This document shows positions 1 to 10,900 of a stretch of 64,000 nucleotides of DNA, in pieces. Source of the stretch: Cinclus cinclus (Eukaryota > Chordata > Aves > Passeriformes > Cinclidae); the NCBI RefSeq assembly GCF_963662255.1, contig NC_085073.1, positions 6,627,598-6,691,597 of the forward strand, in the 5' to 3' direction. A program made the position numbers and the translations under genes. Each line of letters starts with the position of its first letter. Position 1 is the first letter of the stretch. A model generated the notes under the pieces. It saw nothing but the letters and a program-made list of their open reading frames with translations. It was not told the DNA's origin and ran no database searches.

Positions 1-384
1 CTGCCCCCTCCTCCAAACCTGGCTGCCATCGGAGGCCCAAACGCGCCCCACAAAATGACATCTGCATTGAGGGCTCTTGAGTTTGGCTTCTTGGGGAAAA
101 GTGCCTCCTTTCGAAGGCAACATGCCTGCGGCCCATGCAGGGCTTTTGCCTTCAAAAATTCCAGATGGACGAGGATTTCTCCCAGACCAAAGCTGCCCCC
201 TCCTCCAAACCTGGCTGCCATCGGAGGCCCAAACGCGCCCTACAAAATGACACCTGCAAAGTGGGCTCTTGAGTTTGGCTTCTTGGGTAAAAGTGCCTCC
301 TTTCAAAGCCAACTTGCCTGCGGCCCGTCCTGGGCTTTTGCCTTCAAAAATTCGAGATGGACGAGGATTTCTCCCAGACCAAAG

Positions 385-585
385 CTGCCCCCTCCTCCAA
401 ACCTGGCTGCCATCGGAGGCCCAAACGCGCCCTACAAAATGACATCTGCCAAGTGGGCTCTTGAGTTTGGCTTCTTGGGGAAAAGTGCCTCCTTTCAAAG
501 CCAACGTGCTTAACTTGCCTGCGGCCCATGCAGGGCTTTTGCCTACAAAAATTCCATAAGGACGAGGATTTCTCCCAGACCAAAG
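385..585 (+). repeat. 201-bp monomer class (9-bp internal duplication)
   Basis: This monomer is 201 bp because 9 bases are inserted after unit position 120. The inserted segment (here CGTGCTTAA, elsewhere CTTGCCTAA or CTTACCTAA) is a diverged direct copy of the CTTGCCTGC that follows it. The class recurs throughout the array in several lineages distinguished by the bases after the insert: CTTGCCTGC or CTAGCCTGC. The insert usually adds a TAA in the plus-strand frame that is otherwise open, so plus-strand open frames end here. Two units near 57986 and 63016 carry GAA in place of TAA and let that frame run through. Replication slippage or unequal exchange within the monomer is the likely origin (inference). 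Confidence 0.92.
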
Positions 586-776
586 GTGCCCCCTCCTCCA
601 AACCTGGCTGCCATCGGAGGCCCAAACGCGCCCTACAAAATGACACCTGCCAAGTTCGCTCTTGAGTTTGGCTTCTTGGGGAAAAGTGACTCCTTTCAAA
701 ACCAACTAGCCTGCGTCCCGTCCCGGGCTTTTGCTACAAAAATTCCATAAGGACGAGGATTTCTCCCAGACCAAAG
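586..776 (+). repeat. 191-bp monomer, CGTCCCGTCCCGGG subtype
   Basis: This is a second 191-bp lineage. It shares GTGACTCC and TTTCAAAACC with the other 191-bp class but reads CGTCCCGTCCCGGG (or TGTCCCGTCCCGGG) followed by CTTTTGCTAC, one C short of CTTTTGCCTAC. It recurs many times, including near 6330, 8660, 11960, 14100, 17000, 20500, 22250, 25150, 28850, 36030, 38170, 39130, 39910, 40690, 42810, 43790, 47660, 49990, 50770, 61060, 62030, 62420 and 63190. Both 191-bp lineages carry CCCGGG where most 192-bp units have CCTGGG. Confidence 0.88.
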
Positions 777-977
777 CTGCCCCCTCCTCCTAACCTGGCT
801 GCCATCAGAGGCCCAAACGCGCCCTACAAAATGACATCTGCATTGTGGGTTCTTGAGTTTGGCTTCTTGGGGAAAAGTGCCTCCTTTCGGAGCCAACTTG
901 CCTAACTTGCCTGCGGCCCGTCCTGGGCTTTAGCCTACAAAAATTCCAGAAGGACGAGGATTTCTCCCAGACCAAAG

Positions 978-1168
978 CTGCCCCCTCCTCCAAACCTGGC
1001 TGCCATCGGAGGCCCAAACGCGCCCTACAAAATGACATCTGCCAAGTGGGCTCTTGAGTTTGGCTTCTTGGGGAAAAGTGACTCCTTTCAAAACCAACTT
1101 GCCTGCACCCGGTCCCGGGCTTTGGCTACAAAAATTCCATAAGGGCGAGGATTTCTCCCAGACCAAAG
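978..1168 (+). repeat. 191-bp monomer, CACCCGGTCCCGGG subtype
   Basis: This unit is 191 bp, one base short in the segment after the CCCGGG at 1114-1119, which reads GGGCTTTGGCTAC where the common form reads GGGCTTTTGCCTAC. It carries a linked set of diagnostic changes: GTGACTCC for GTGCCTCC, TTTCAAAACC for TTTCAAAGCC, and CACCCGGTCCCGGGC in the variable block. The one-base loss shifts every reading frame, so a minus-strand open frame switches register here and a second such unit closes it. Very similar units recur near 4600, 5570, 7120, 9070, 13340, 17990, 21490, 27510, 32170, 33150, 46910, 53120, 55450, 59350 and 61660. Confidence 0.9.
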
Positions 1169-1360
1169 CTGCTCCCTCCTCCAAACCTGGCTGCCATCGG
1201 AGGCCCAAACGCGCCCTACAAAATGACACCTGCCAAGTGGGCTCTTGAGTTTGGCTTCTTGGGGAAAAGTGCCTCCTTTCGGAGCCAACTTGCCTGCGGC
1301 CCGTCCTGGGCTTTTGCCTACAAAAATTCCATAAGGACGAGGATTTCTCCCAGACCAAAG

Positions 1361-1552
1361 CTGCCCCCTCCTCCAAACCTGGCTGCCATCGGAGGCCCAA
1401 ACGCGCCCTACAAAATGACATCTGCATTGAGGGCTCTTGAGTTTGGCTTCTTGGTGAAAAGTGCCTCCTTTCGAAGGCAACTTGCCTGCGGCCCATGCAG
1501 GGCTTTTGCCTACAAAAATTCCATAAGGACGAGGATTTCTCCCAGACCAAAG
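1361..1552 (+). repeat. Representative 192-bp monomer
   Basis: This unit serves as the reference register, with position 1 at the C of CTGCCCCCTC. Landmarks within the unit: C-rich run 1-19; CGCG at 42-45; CAAAATGACA at 51-60; GGGGAAAAG around 93-101; variable block about 101-150; AAAAATT at 154-160; CGAGGATTTCTCCCAGACC at 170-188. Composition is near 55% GC by hand count of the common form. On the plus strand the common form has stop triplets only at 56, 78 and 164, leaving one plus frame open. On the minus strand all stop triplets fall in one frame, leaving two open. This particular unit is of the subtype with GCATTGAGGG near 65-74. Confidence 0.93.
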
Positions 1553-3931
1553 CTGCCCCCTCCTCCAAACCTGGCTGCCATCGGAGGCCCAAACGCGCCC
1601 TACAAAATGACACCTGCCAAGTGGGCTCTTGAGTTTGGCTTCTTGGGGGAAAGTGCCTCCTTTCAAAGCCAACTTGCCTGCGGCCTGTGCTGGGCTTGTG
1701 CCTACAAAAATTCCATAAGGACGAGGATTTCTCCCAGACCAAAGCTGCCCCCTCCTCCAAACCTGGCTGCCATCGGAGGCCCAAACGCGCCCTACAAAAT
1801 GACATCTGCCAAGTGGGCTCTTGAGTTTGGCTTCTTGGGGAAAAGTGCCTCCTTTCGGAGTCAACTTGCCGGCGGCCCATGCAGGGCTTTTGCCTACAAA
1901 AATTCCATAAGGACGAGGATTTCTCCCAGACCAAAGCTGCCCCCTCCTCCAAACCTGGCTGCCATCGGAGGCCCAAACGTGCCCTACAAAATGACATCTG
2001 CCAAGTGGGCTCTTGAGTTTGGCTTCTTGGGTGGAAGTGCCTCCATTCAAAGCCAACTTGCCTGCGGCCCGTCCTGGGCTTTTGCCTACAAAAATTCCAT
2101 AAGGACGAGGATTTCTCCCAGACCAAAGCTGCCCCCTCCTCCAAACCTGGCTGCCATCGGAGGCCCAAAGGCGCCCTACAAAATGACACCTGCCAAGTGG
2201 GCTCTTGAGTTTGGCTTCTTGCGGAAAAGTGCCTCCTTTCAAAGCCAACTTGCCTAACTAGCCTGCGGCCCATTCTGGGCTTTTGCCTACAAAAATTCCA
2301 TAAGGACGAGGATTTCTCCCAGACCAAAGCTGCCCCCTCCTCCAAACCTGGCTGCCATCGGAGGCCCAAACGCGCCCTACAAAATGACACCTGCCAAGTG
2401 GGCTCTTGAGTTTGGCTTCTTGGGGAAAAGTGCCTCCATTCGGAGTCAACTTGCCGGCGGCCCATGCAGGGCTTTTGCCTACAAAAATTCCATAAGGACG
2501 AGGATTTCTCCCAGACCAAAGCTGCCCCCTCCTCCAAACCTGGCTGCCATCGGAGGCCCAAACGCGCCCTACAAAATGACATCTGCCAAGTGGGCTCTTG
2601 AGTTTGGCTTCTTGGGGGAAAGTGCCTCCTTTCGGAGCCAACTTGCCTAACTTGCCTGCGGCCCGTCCTGGGCTTTTGAGTACAAAAATACCAGAAGGAC
2701 GAGGATTTCTCCCAGACCAAAGCTGCCCCCTCCTCCAAACCTGGCTGCCATCGGAGGCCCAAACGCGCCCTACAAAATGACATCTGCCAAGTGGGCTCTT
2801 GAGTTTGGCTTCCTGGGGAAAAGTGCCTCCTTTCGGAGTCAACTTGCCGGCGGCCCATGCAGGGCTTTTGCCTACAAAAATTCCATATGGACGAGGATTT
2901 CTCCCAGACCAAAGCTGCCCCCTCCTCCAAACCTGGCTGCCATCGGAGGCCCAAACGTGCCCTACAAAATGACACCTGCCAAGTGGGCTCTTGAGTTTGG
3001 CTTCTTGGGTGGAAGTGCCTCCTTTCAAAGCCAACTTGCCTGCGGCCCGTCCTGGGCTTTTGCCTACAAAAATTCCATAAGGACGAGGATTTCTCCCAGA
3101 CCAAAGCTGCCCCCTCCTCCAAACCTGGCTGCCATCGGAGGCCCAAACGTGCCCTACAAAATGACATCTGCCAAGTGGGCTCTTGAGTTTGGCTTCTTGG
3201 GTGGAAGTGCCTCCTTTCAAAGCCAACTTGCCTGCGTCCCGTCCTGGGCTTTTGCCTACAAAAATTCCATAAGGACGAGGATTTCTCCCAGACCAAAGCT
3301 GCCCCCTCCTCCAAACCTGGCTGCCATCGTAGGCCCAAACGCGCCCTACAAAATGACATCTGCCAAGTGGGCTCTTGAGTTTGGCTTCTTGGGGAAAAGT
3401 GAATCCTTTCGGAGCCAACTTGCCTAACTAGCCTGCGGCCTGTGCTGGGCTTTTGCCTACAAAAATTCCATAAGGACGAGGATTTCTCCCAGACCAAAGC
3501 TGCCCCCTCCTCCAAACCTGGCTGCCATCGGAGGCCCAAACGTGCCCTACAAAATGACATCTGCCAAGTGGGCTCTTGAGTTTGGCTTCTTGGGTGGAAG
3601 TGCCTCCATTCAAAGCCAACTTGCCTGCGGCCCGTCCTGGGCTTTTGCCTACAAAAATTCCATAAGGACGAGGATTTCTCCCAGACCAAAGCTGCCCCCT
3701 CCTCCAAACCTGGCTGCCATCGGAGGCCCAAACGCGCCCTACAAAATGACACCTGCCAAGTGGGCTCTTGAGTTTGGCTTCTTGCGGAACAGTGCCTCCT
3801 TTCAAAGCCAACTTGCCTAACTAGCCTGCGGCCCGTACTGGGCTTTAGACTACAAAAATTCCATAAGGACGAGGATTTCTCCCAGACCAAAGCTGCCCCC
3901 TCCTCCAAACCTGGCTGCCATCAGAGGCCCA

Positions 3932-6900
3932 AACGCGCCCCACAAAATGACACCTGCCTAGTGGGCTCTTGAGTTTGGCTTCTTGGGGAAAAGTGCCTCC
4001 TTTCGGAGCCAACTTGCCTGCGGCCCATGCAGGGCTTTTGCCTACAAAAATTCCATAAGGACGAGGATTTCTCCCAGACCAAAGCTGCCCCCTCCTCCAA
4101 ACCTGGCTGCCATCGGAGGCCCAAACGTGCCCTAGAAAATGACATCTGCATTGTGGGCTCTTGAGTTTGGCTTCTTGGGTGGAAGTACCTCCTTTCAAAG
4201 CCAACTTGCCTGCGGCCCGTCCTGGGCTTTTGCCTACAAAAATTCCATATGGACGAGGATTTCTCCCAGACCAAAGCTGCCCCCTCCTCCAAACCTGGCT
4301 GCCATCAGAGGCCCAAACGCGCCCTACAAAATGACACCTGCCAAGTGGGCTCTTGAGTTTGGCTTCTTGGGGAAAAGTGCCTCCTTTCGGAGCCAACTTG
4401 CCTAACTTGCCTGCGGCCCGTCCTGGGCTTTTGCCTACAAAAATTCCATAAGGACGAGGATTTCTCCCAGACCAAAGCTGCCCCCTCCTCCAAACCTGGC
4501 TGCCATCGGAGGCCCAAACGCGCCGTACAAAATGACACCTGCCAAGTGGGCTCTTGAGTTTCGCTTCTTGGGGAAAAGTGACTCCTTTCAAAACCAACTT
4601 GCCTGCACCCGGTCCCGGGCTTTGGCTACAAAAATTCCATAAGGACGAGGATTTCTCCCAGACCAAAGCTGCTCCCTCCTCCAAACCTGGCTGCCATCGG
4701 AGGCCCAAACGCGCCCTACAGAATGACACCTGCCAAGTGGGCTCTTGAGTTTGGCTTCTTGGGGGAAAGTGCCTCCTTTCAAAGCCAACTTGCCTGCGTC
4801 CCGTCCTGGGCTTGTGCCTACAAAAATTCCATAAGGACAAGGATTTCTCCCAGACCAAAGCTGCCCCCTCCTCCAAACCTGGCTGCCATCGGAGGCCCAA
4901 ACGCGCCCCACAAAATGACACCTGCCTAGTGGGCTCTTGAGTTTGGCTTCTTGGGGAAAAGTGCCTCCTTTCGGAGTCAACTTGCCGGCGGCCCATGCAG
5001 GGCTTTTGCCTACAAAAATTACATAAGGACGAGGATTTCTCCCAGACCAAAGCTGCCCCCTCCTCCAAACCTGGCTGCCATCGGAGGCCCAAACGTGCCC
5101 TAGAAAATGACATCTGCATTGTGGGCTCTTGAGTTTGGCTTCTTGGGTGGAAGTACCTCCTTTCAAAGCCAACTTGCCTGCGGCCCGTCCTGGGCTTTTG
5201 CCTACAAAAATTCCATATGGACGAGGATTTCTCCCAGACCAAAGCTGCCCCCTCCTCCAAACCTGGCTGCCATCAGAGGCCCAAAGGCGCCCTACAAAAT
5301 GACACCTGCCAAGTGGGCTCTTGAGTTTGGCTTCTTGGGGAAAAGTGCCTCCTTTCGGAGCCAACTTGCCTAACTTGCCTGCGGCCCGTCCTGGGCTTTA
5401 GCCTACAAAAATTCCATAAGGACGAGGATTTCTCCCAGACCAAAGCTGCCCCCTCCTCCAAACCTGGCTGCCATCGGAGGCCCAAACGCGCCGTACAAAA
5501 TGACACCTGCCAAGTGGGCTCTTGAGTTTCGCTTCTTGGGGAAAAGTGACTCCTTTCAAAACCAACTTGCCTGCACCCGGTCCCGGGCTTTGGCTACAAA
5601 AATTCCATAAGGGCGAGGATTTCTCCCAGACCAAAGCTGCTCCCTCCTCCAAACCTGGCTGCCATCGGAGGCCCAAACGCGCCCTACAGAATGACACCTG
5701 CCAAGTGGGCTCTTGAGTTTGGCTTCTTGGGGAAAAGTGCCTCCTTTCGGAGCCAACTTGCCTGCGTCCCGTCCTGGGCTTTTGCCTACAAAAATTCCAT
5801 AAGGACGAGGATTTCTCCCAGACCAAAGCTGCCCCCTCCTCCAAACCTGGCTGCCATCGGAGGCCCAAACGCGCCCCACAAAATGACATCTGCATTGAGG
5901 GCTCTTGAGTTTGGCTTCTTGGGGAAAAGTGCCTCCTTTCGAAGGCAACTTGCCTGCGGCCCATGCAGGGCTTTTGCCTTCAAAAATTCCAGATGGACGA
6001 GGATTTCTCCCAGACCAAAGCTGCCCCCTCCTCCAAACCTGGCTGCCATCGGAGGCCCAAACGCGCCCTACAAAATGACATCTGCATTGTGGGTTCTTGA
6101 GTTTGGCTTCTTGGGGAAAAGTGCCTCCTTTCAAAGCCAACTTGCCTAACTTGCCTGCGGCCCATGCGGGGTTTTTGCCTACAAAAATTCCATAAGGACG
6201 AGGATTTCTCCCAGACCAAAGCTGCCCCCTCCTCCAAACCTGGCTGCCATCGGAGGCCCAAACGCGCCCTACAAAATGACACCTGCCAAGTGGGCTCTTG
6301 AGTTTGGCTTCTTGGGGAAAAGTGACTCCTTTCAAAACCAACTTGCCTGCGTCCCGTCCCGGGCTTTTGCTACAAAAATTCCATAAGGACGAGGATTCCT
6401 CCCAGACCAAAGCTGCCCCCTCCTCCAAACCTGGCTGCCATCGGAGGCCCAAACGCGCCCTACAAAATGACATCTGCCAAGTGGGCTCTTGAGTTTGGCT
6501 TCTTGGGGAAAAGTGCCTCCTTTCGGAGCCAACTTGCCTGCGGCCCATGCAGGGCTTTTGCCTACAAAAATTCCATAAGGACGAGGATTTCTCCCAGACC
6601 AAAGCTGCCCCCTCCTCCAAACCTGGCTGCCATCGGAGGCCCAAACGTGCCCTAGAAAATGACATCTGCATTGTGGGCTCTTGAGTTTGGCTTCTTGGGT
6701 GGAAGTACCTCCTTTCAAAGCCAACTTGCCTGCGGCCCGTCCTGGGCTTTTGCCTACAAAAATTCCATATGGACGAGGATTTCTCCCAGACCAAAGCTGC
6801 CCCCTCCTCCAAACCTGGCTGCCATCAGAGGCCCAAACGCGCCCTACAAAATGACACCTGCCAAGTGGGCTCTTGAGTTTGGCTTCTTGGGGAAAAGTGC

Positions 6901-7632
6901 CTCCTTTCGGAGCCAACTTGCCTAACTTGCCTGCGGCCCGTCCTGGGCTTTAGCCTACAAAAATTCCATAAGGACGAGGATTTCTCCCAGACCAAAGCTG
7001 CCCCCTCCTCCAAACCTGGCTGCCATCGGAGGCCCAAACGCGCCGTACAAAATGACACCTGCCAAGTGGGCTCTTGAGTTTCGCTTCTTGGGGAAAAGTG
7101 ACTCCTTTCAAAACCAACTTGCCTGCACCCGGTCCCGGGCTTTGGCTACAAAAATTCCATAAGGACGAGGATTTCTCCCAGACCAAAGCTGCTCCCTCCT
7201 CCAAACCTGGCTGCCATCGGAGGCCCAAACGCGCCCTACAGAATGACACCTGCCAAGTGGGCTCTTGAGTTTGGCTTCTTGGGGAAAAGTGCCTCCTTTC
7301 GGAGCCAACTTGCCTGCGTCCCGTCCTGGGCTTTTGCCTACAAAAATTCCATAAGGACGAGGATTTCTCCCAGACCAAAGCTGCCCCCTCCTCCAAACCT
7401 GGCTGCCATCGGAGGCCCAAACGCGCCCCACAAAATGACATCTGCATTGAGGGCTCTTGAGTTTGGCTTCTTGGGGAAAAGTGCCTCCTTTCGAAGGCAA
7501 CTTGCCTGCGGCCCATGCAGGGCTTTTGCCTTCAAAAATTCCAGATGGACGAGGATTTCTCCCAGACCAAAGCTGCCCCCTCCTCCAAACCTGGCTGCCA
7601 TCGGAGGCCCAAACGCGCCCTACAAAATGACA
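3932..7632. repeat. Gamma-type short HORs (968-bp and 1552-bp steps)
   Basis: The rare monomer with GTGCCCTAGAAAATG followed by GGTGGAAGTACCTCC occurs at 4139, 5107 and 6659. About 3932-4765 matches 4900-5733 at offset 968 (five monomers by length: three of 192, one 191, one 201). About 5107-6080 matches 6659-7632 at offset 1552 (eight monomers by length). Similar segments lie near 26.7-27.7, 31.3-32.4 and 46.2-47.2 kb. Offsets from this block include 21943, 26602 and 39788. Confidence 0.82.
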
Positions 7633-7965
7633 CCTGCCAAGTGGGCTCTTGAGTTTGGCTTCTAGGGGAAAAGTGACTCCATTCAGAGTCAACTTGCCTG
7701 CGGCCCATGCAGGGCTTTTGCCTACAAAAATTCCATAAGGACGAGGATTTCTCCCAGACCAAAGCTGCCCCCTCCTTCAAACCTGGCTGCCATCGGAGGC
7801 CCAAACGCGCCGCACAAAATGACATCTGCATTGAGGGTTCTTGAGTTTGGCTTCTTGGGGAAAAGTGCCTCCTTTCAAAGCCAACTTGCCTAACTTGCCT
7901 GCGTCCCGTCCTGGGCTTTTGCCTACAAAAATTCCATAAGGACGAGGATTTCTCCCAGACCAAAG

Positions 7966-10900
7966 CTGCCCCCTCCTCCAAACCTGGCTGCCATCGGAGG
8001 CCCAAACGCGCCCCACAAAATGACATCTGCATTGAGGGCTCTTGAGTTTGGCTTCTTGGGGAAAAGTGCCTCCTTTCGAAGGCAACATGCCTGCGGCCCA
8101 TGCAGGGCTTTTGCCTTCAAAAATTCCAGATGGACGAGGATTTCTCCCAGACCAAAGCTGCCCCCTCCTCCAAACCTGGCTGCCATCGGAGGCCCAAACG
8201 CGCCCTACAAAATTACACCTGCAAAGTGGGCTCTTGAGTTTGGCTTCTTGGGTAAAAGTGCCTCGTTTCAAAGCCAACTTGCCTGCGGCCCGTCCTGGGC
8301 TTTTGCCTTCAAAAATTCGAGATGGACGAGGATTTCTCCCAGACCAAAGCTGCCCCCTCCTCCAAACCTGGCTGCCATCGGAGGCCCAAACGCGCCCTAC
8401 AAAATGACATCTGCCAAGTGGGCTCTTGAGTTTGGCTTCTTGGGGAAAAGTGCCTCCTTTCAAAGCCAACGTGCTTAACTTGCCTGCGGCCCATGCAGGG
8501 CTTTTGCCTACAAAAATTCCATAAGGACGAGGATTTCTCCCAGACCAAAGGTGCCCCCTCCTCCAAACCTGGCTGCCATCGGAGGCCCAAACGCGCCCTA
8601 CAAAATGACACCTGCCAAGTTCGCTCTTGAGTTTGGCTTCTTGGGGAAAAGTGACTCCTTTCAAAACCAACTAGCCTGCGTCCCGTCCCGGGCTTTTGCT
8701 ACAAAAATTCCATAAGGACGAGGATTTCTCCCAGACCAAAGCTGCCCCCTCCTCCTAACCTGGCTGCCATCAGAGGCCCAAACGCGCCCTACAAAATGAC
8801 ATCTGCATTGTGGGTTCTTGAGTTTGGCTTCTTGGGGAAAAGTGCCTCCTTTCGGAGCCAACTTGCCTAACTTGCCTGCGGCCCGTCCTGGGCTTTAGCC
8901 TACAAAAATTCCAGAAGGACGAGGATTTCTCCCAGACCAAAGCTGCCCCCTCCTCCAAACCTGGCTGCCATCGGAGGCCCAAACGCGCCCTACAAAATGA
9001 CATCTGCCAAGTGGGCTCTTGAGTTTGGCTTCTTGGGGAAAAGTGACTCCTTTCAAAACCAACTTGCCTGCACCCGGTCCCGGGCTTTGGCTACAAAAAT
9101 TCCATAAGGGCGAGGATTTCTCCCAGACCAAAGCTGCTCCCTCCTCCAAACCTGGCTGCCATCGGAGGCCCAAACGCGCCGTACAAAATGACACCTGCCA
9201 AGTGGGCTCTTGAGTTTGGCTTCTTGGGGAAAAGTGCCTCCTTTCGGAGCCAACTTGCCTGCGGCCCGTCCTGGGCTTTTGCCTACAAAAATTCCATAAG
9301 GACGAGGATTTCTCCCAGACCAAAGCTGCCCCCTCCTCCAAACCTGGCTGCCATCGGAGGCCCAAACGCGCCCTACAAAATGACATCTGCATTGAGGGCT
9401 CTTGAGTTTGGCTTCTTGGTGAAAAGTGCCTCCTTTCGAAGGCAACTTGCCTGCGGCCCATGCAGGGCTTTTGCCTACAAAAATTCCATAAGGACGAGGA
9501 TTTCTCCCAGACCAAAGCTGCCCCCTCCTCCAAACCTGGCTGCCATCGGAGGCCCAAACGCGCCCTACAAAATGACACCTGCCAAGTGGGCTCTTGAGTT
9601 TGGCTTCTTGGGGGAAAGTGCCTCCTTTCAAAGCCAACTTGCCTGCGGCCTGTGCTGGGCTTGTGCCTACAAAAATTCCATAAGGACGAGGATTTCTCCC
9701 AGACCAAAGCTGCCCCCTCCTCCAAACCTGGCTGCCATCGGAGGCCCAAACGCGCCCTACAAAATGACATCTGCCAAGTGGGCTCTTGAGTTTGGCTTCT
9801 TGGGGAAAAGTGCCTCCTTTCGGAGTCAACTTGCCGGCGGCCCATGCAGGGCTTTTGCCTACAAAAATTCCATAAGGACGAGGATTTCTCCCAGACCAAA
9901 GCTGCCCCCTCCTCCAAACCTGGCTGCCATCGGAGGCCCAAACGTGCCCTACAAAATGACATCTGCCAAGTGGGCTCTTGAGTTTGGCTTCTTGGGTGGA
10001 AGTGCCTCCATTCAAAGCCAACTTGCCTGCGGCCCGTCCTGGGCTTTTGCCTACAAAAATTCCATAAGGACGAGGATTTCTCCCAGACCAAAGCTGCCCC
10101 CTCCTCCAAACCTGGCTGCCATCGGAGGCCCAAAGGCGCCCTACAAAATGACACCTGCCAAGTGGGCTCTTGAGTTTGGCTTCTTGCGGAAAAGTGCCTC
10201 CTTTCAAAGCCAACTTGCCTAACTAGCCTGCGGCCCATTCTGGGCTTTTGCCTACAAAAATTCCATAAGGACGAGGATTTCTCCCAGACCAAAGCTGCCC
10301 CCTCCTCCAAACCTGGCTGCCATCGGAGGCCCAAACGCGCCCTACAAAATGACACCTGCCAAGTGGGCTCTTGAGTTTGGCTTCTTGGGGAAAAGTGCCT
10401 CCATTCGGAGTCAACTTGCCGGCGGCCCATGCAGGGCTTTTGCCTACAAAAATTCCATAAGGACGAGGATTTCTCCCAGACCAAAGCTGCCCCCTCCTCC
10501 AAACCTGGCTGCCATCGGAGGCCCAAACGCGCCCTACAAAATGACATCTGCCAAGTGGGCTCTTGAGTTTGGCTTCTTGGGGGAAAGTGCCTCCTTTCGG
10601 AGCCAACTTGCCTAACTTGCCTGCGGCCCGTCCTGGGCTTTTGAGTACAAAAATACCAGAAGGACGAGGATTTCTCCCAGACCAAAGCTGCCCCCTCCTC
10701 CAAACCTGGCTGCCATCGGAGGCCCAAACGCGCCCTACAAAATGACATCTGCCAAGTGGGCTCTTGAGTTTGGCTTCCTGGGGAAAAGTGCCTCCTTTCG
10801 GAGTCAACTTGCCGGCGGCCCATGCAGGGCTTTTGCCTACAAAAATTCCATAAGGACGAGGATTTCTCCCAGACCAAAGCTGCCCCCTCCTCCAAACCTG

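Larger units (their letters stand above)
1..3995. repeat. Alpha-type HOR block, copy 1 (extends left of window)
   Basis: This block matches 7966-11960 at a constant offset of 7965 bp, with only scattered single-base differences (for example 249 G against 8214 T, and 1216 C against 9181 G). The match ends sharply at 3996, where copy 1 reads GTGCCTCC and copy 2 reads GTGACTCC. The left limit is unknown because the window starts inside the block. It contains the order of subtypes that I use to define the alpha type. Within it, 2258-3427 recurs at 10223-11392, 34304-35473 and, more diverged or rearranged, elsewhere. Confidence 0.9.

Noticed and set aside
1361..1552. Phased A-tract DNA bending from the three A-runs per monomer
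   Set aside because: The runs are centred near 53, 98 and 157 of the unit. The spacings (about 45, 58 and 88) are not close to whole multiples of the helical repeat.
1361..1552. A splice acceptor in every monomer (ATTTCTCCCAG)
   Set aside because: It resembles a polypyrimidine tract followed by AG, but there is no evidence of transcription or of a paired donor, and such short matches are common in pyrimidine-rich DNA.
1223..2257. Plus-strand open frames (for example 1223-2257, 14240-15466, 57724-58767) as proline-rich proteins
   Set aside because: Each is the same open frame of the monomer and ends at the TAA of a 201-bp unit. They occur wherever such units are spaced far enough apart.
930..3908. 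Long minus-strand open frame of 992 codons (and the similar 8895-11873, 14214-16916, 22363-25065, 33135-35990, 56420-59332) as a repetitive protein gene
   Set aside because: The translation is only the monomer repeated, two minus frames and one plus frame are open at once, frames switch at one-base-short units, and there is no start context, intron, promoter or family resemblance. The repeat structure explains the frames.
3932..7632. Insertion-sequence or transposon target-site duplications around the 9-bp insert of 201-bp monomers
   Set aside because: The 9-bp segment is a plain direct duplication of the neighbouring CTTGCCTGC with small changes; no inserted element lies between the copies.
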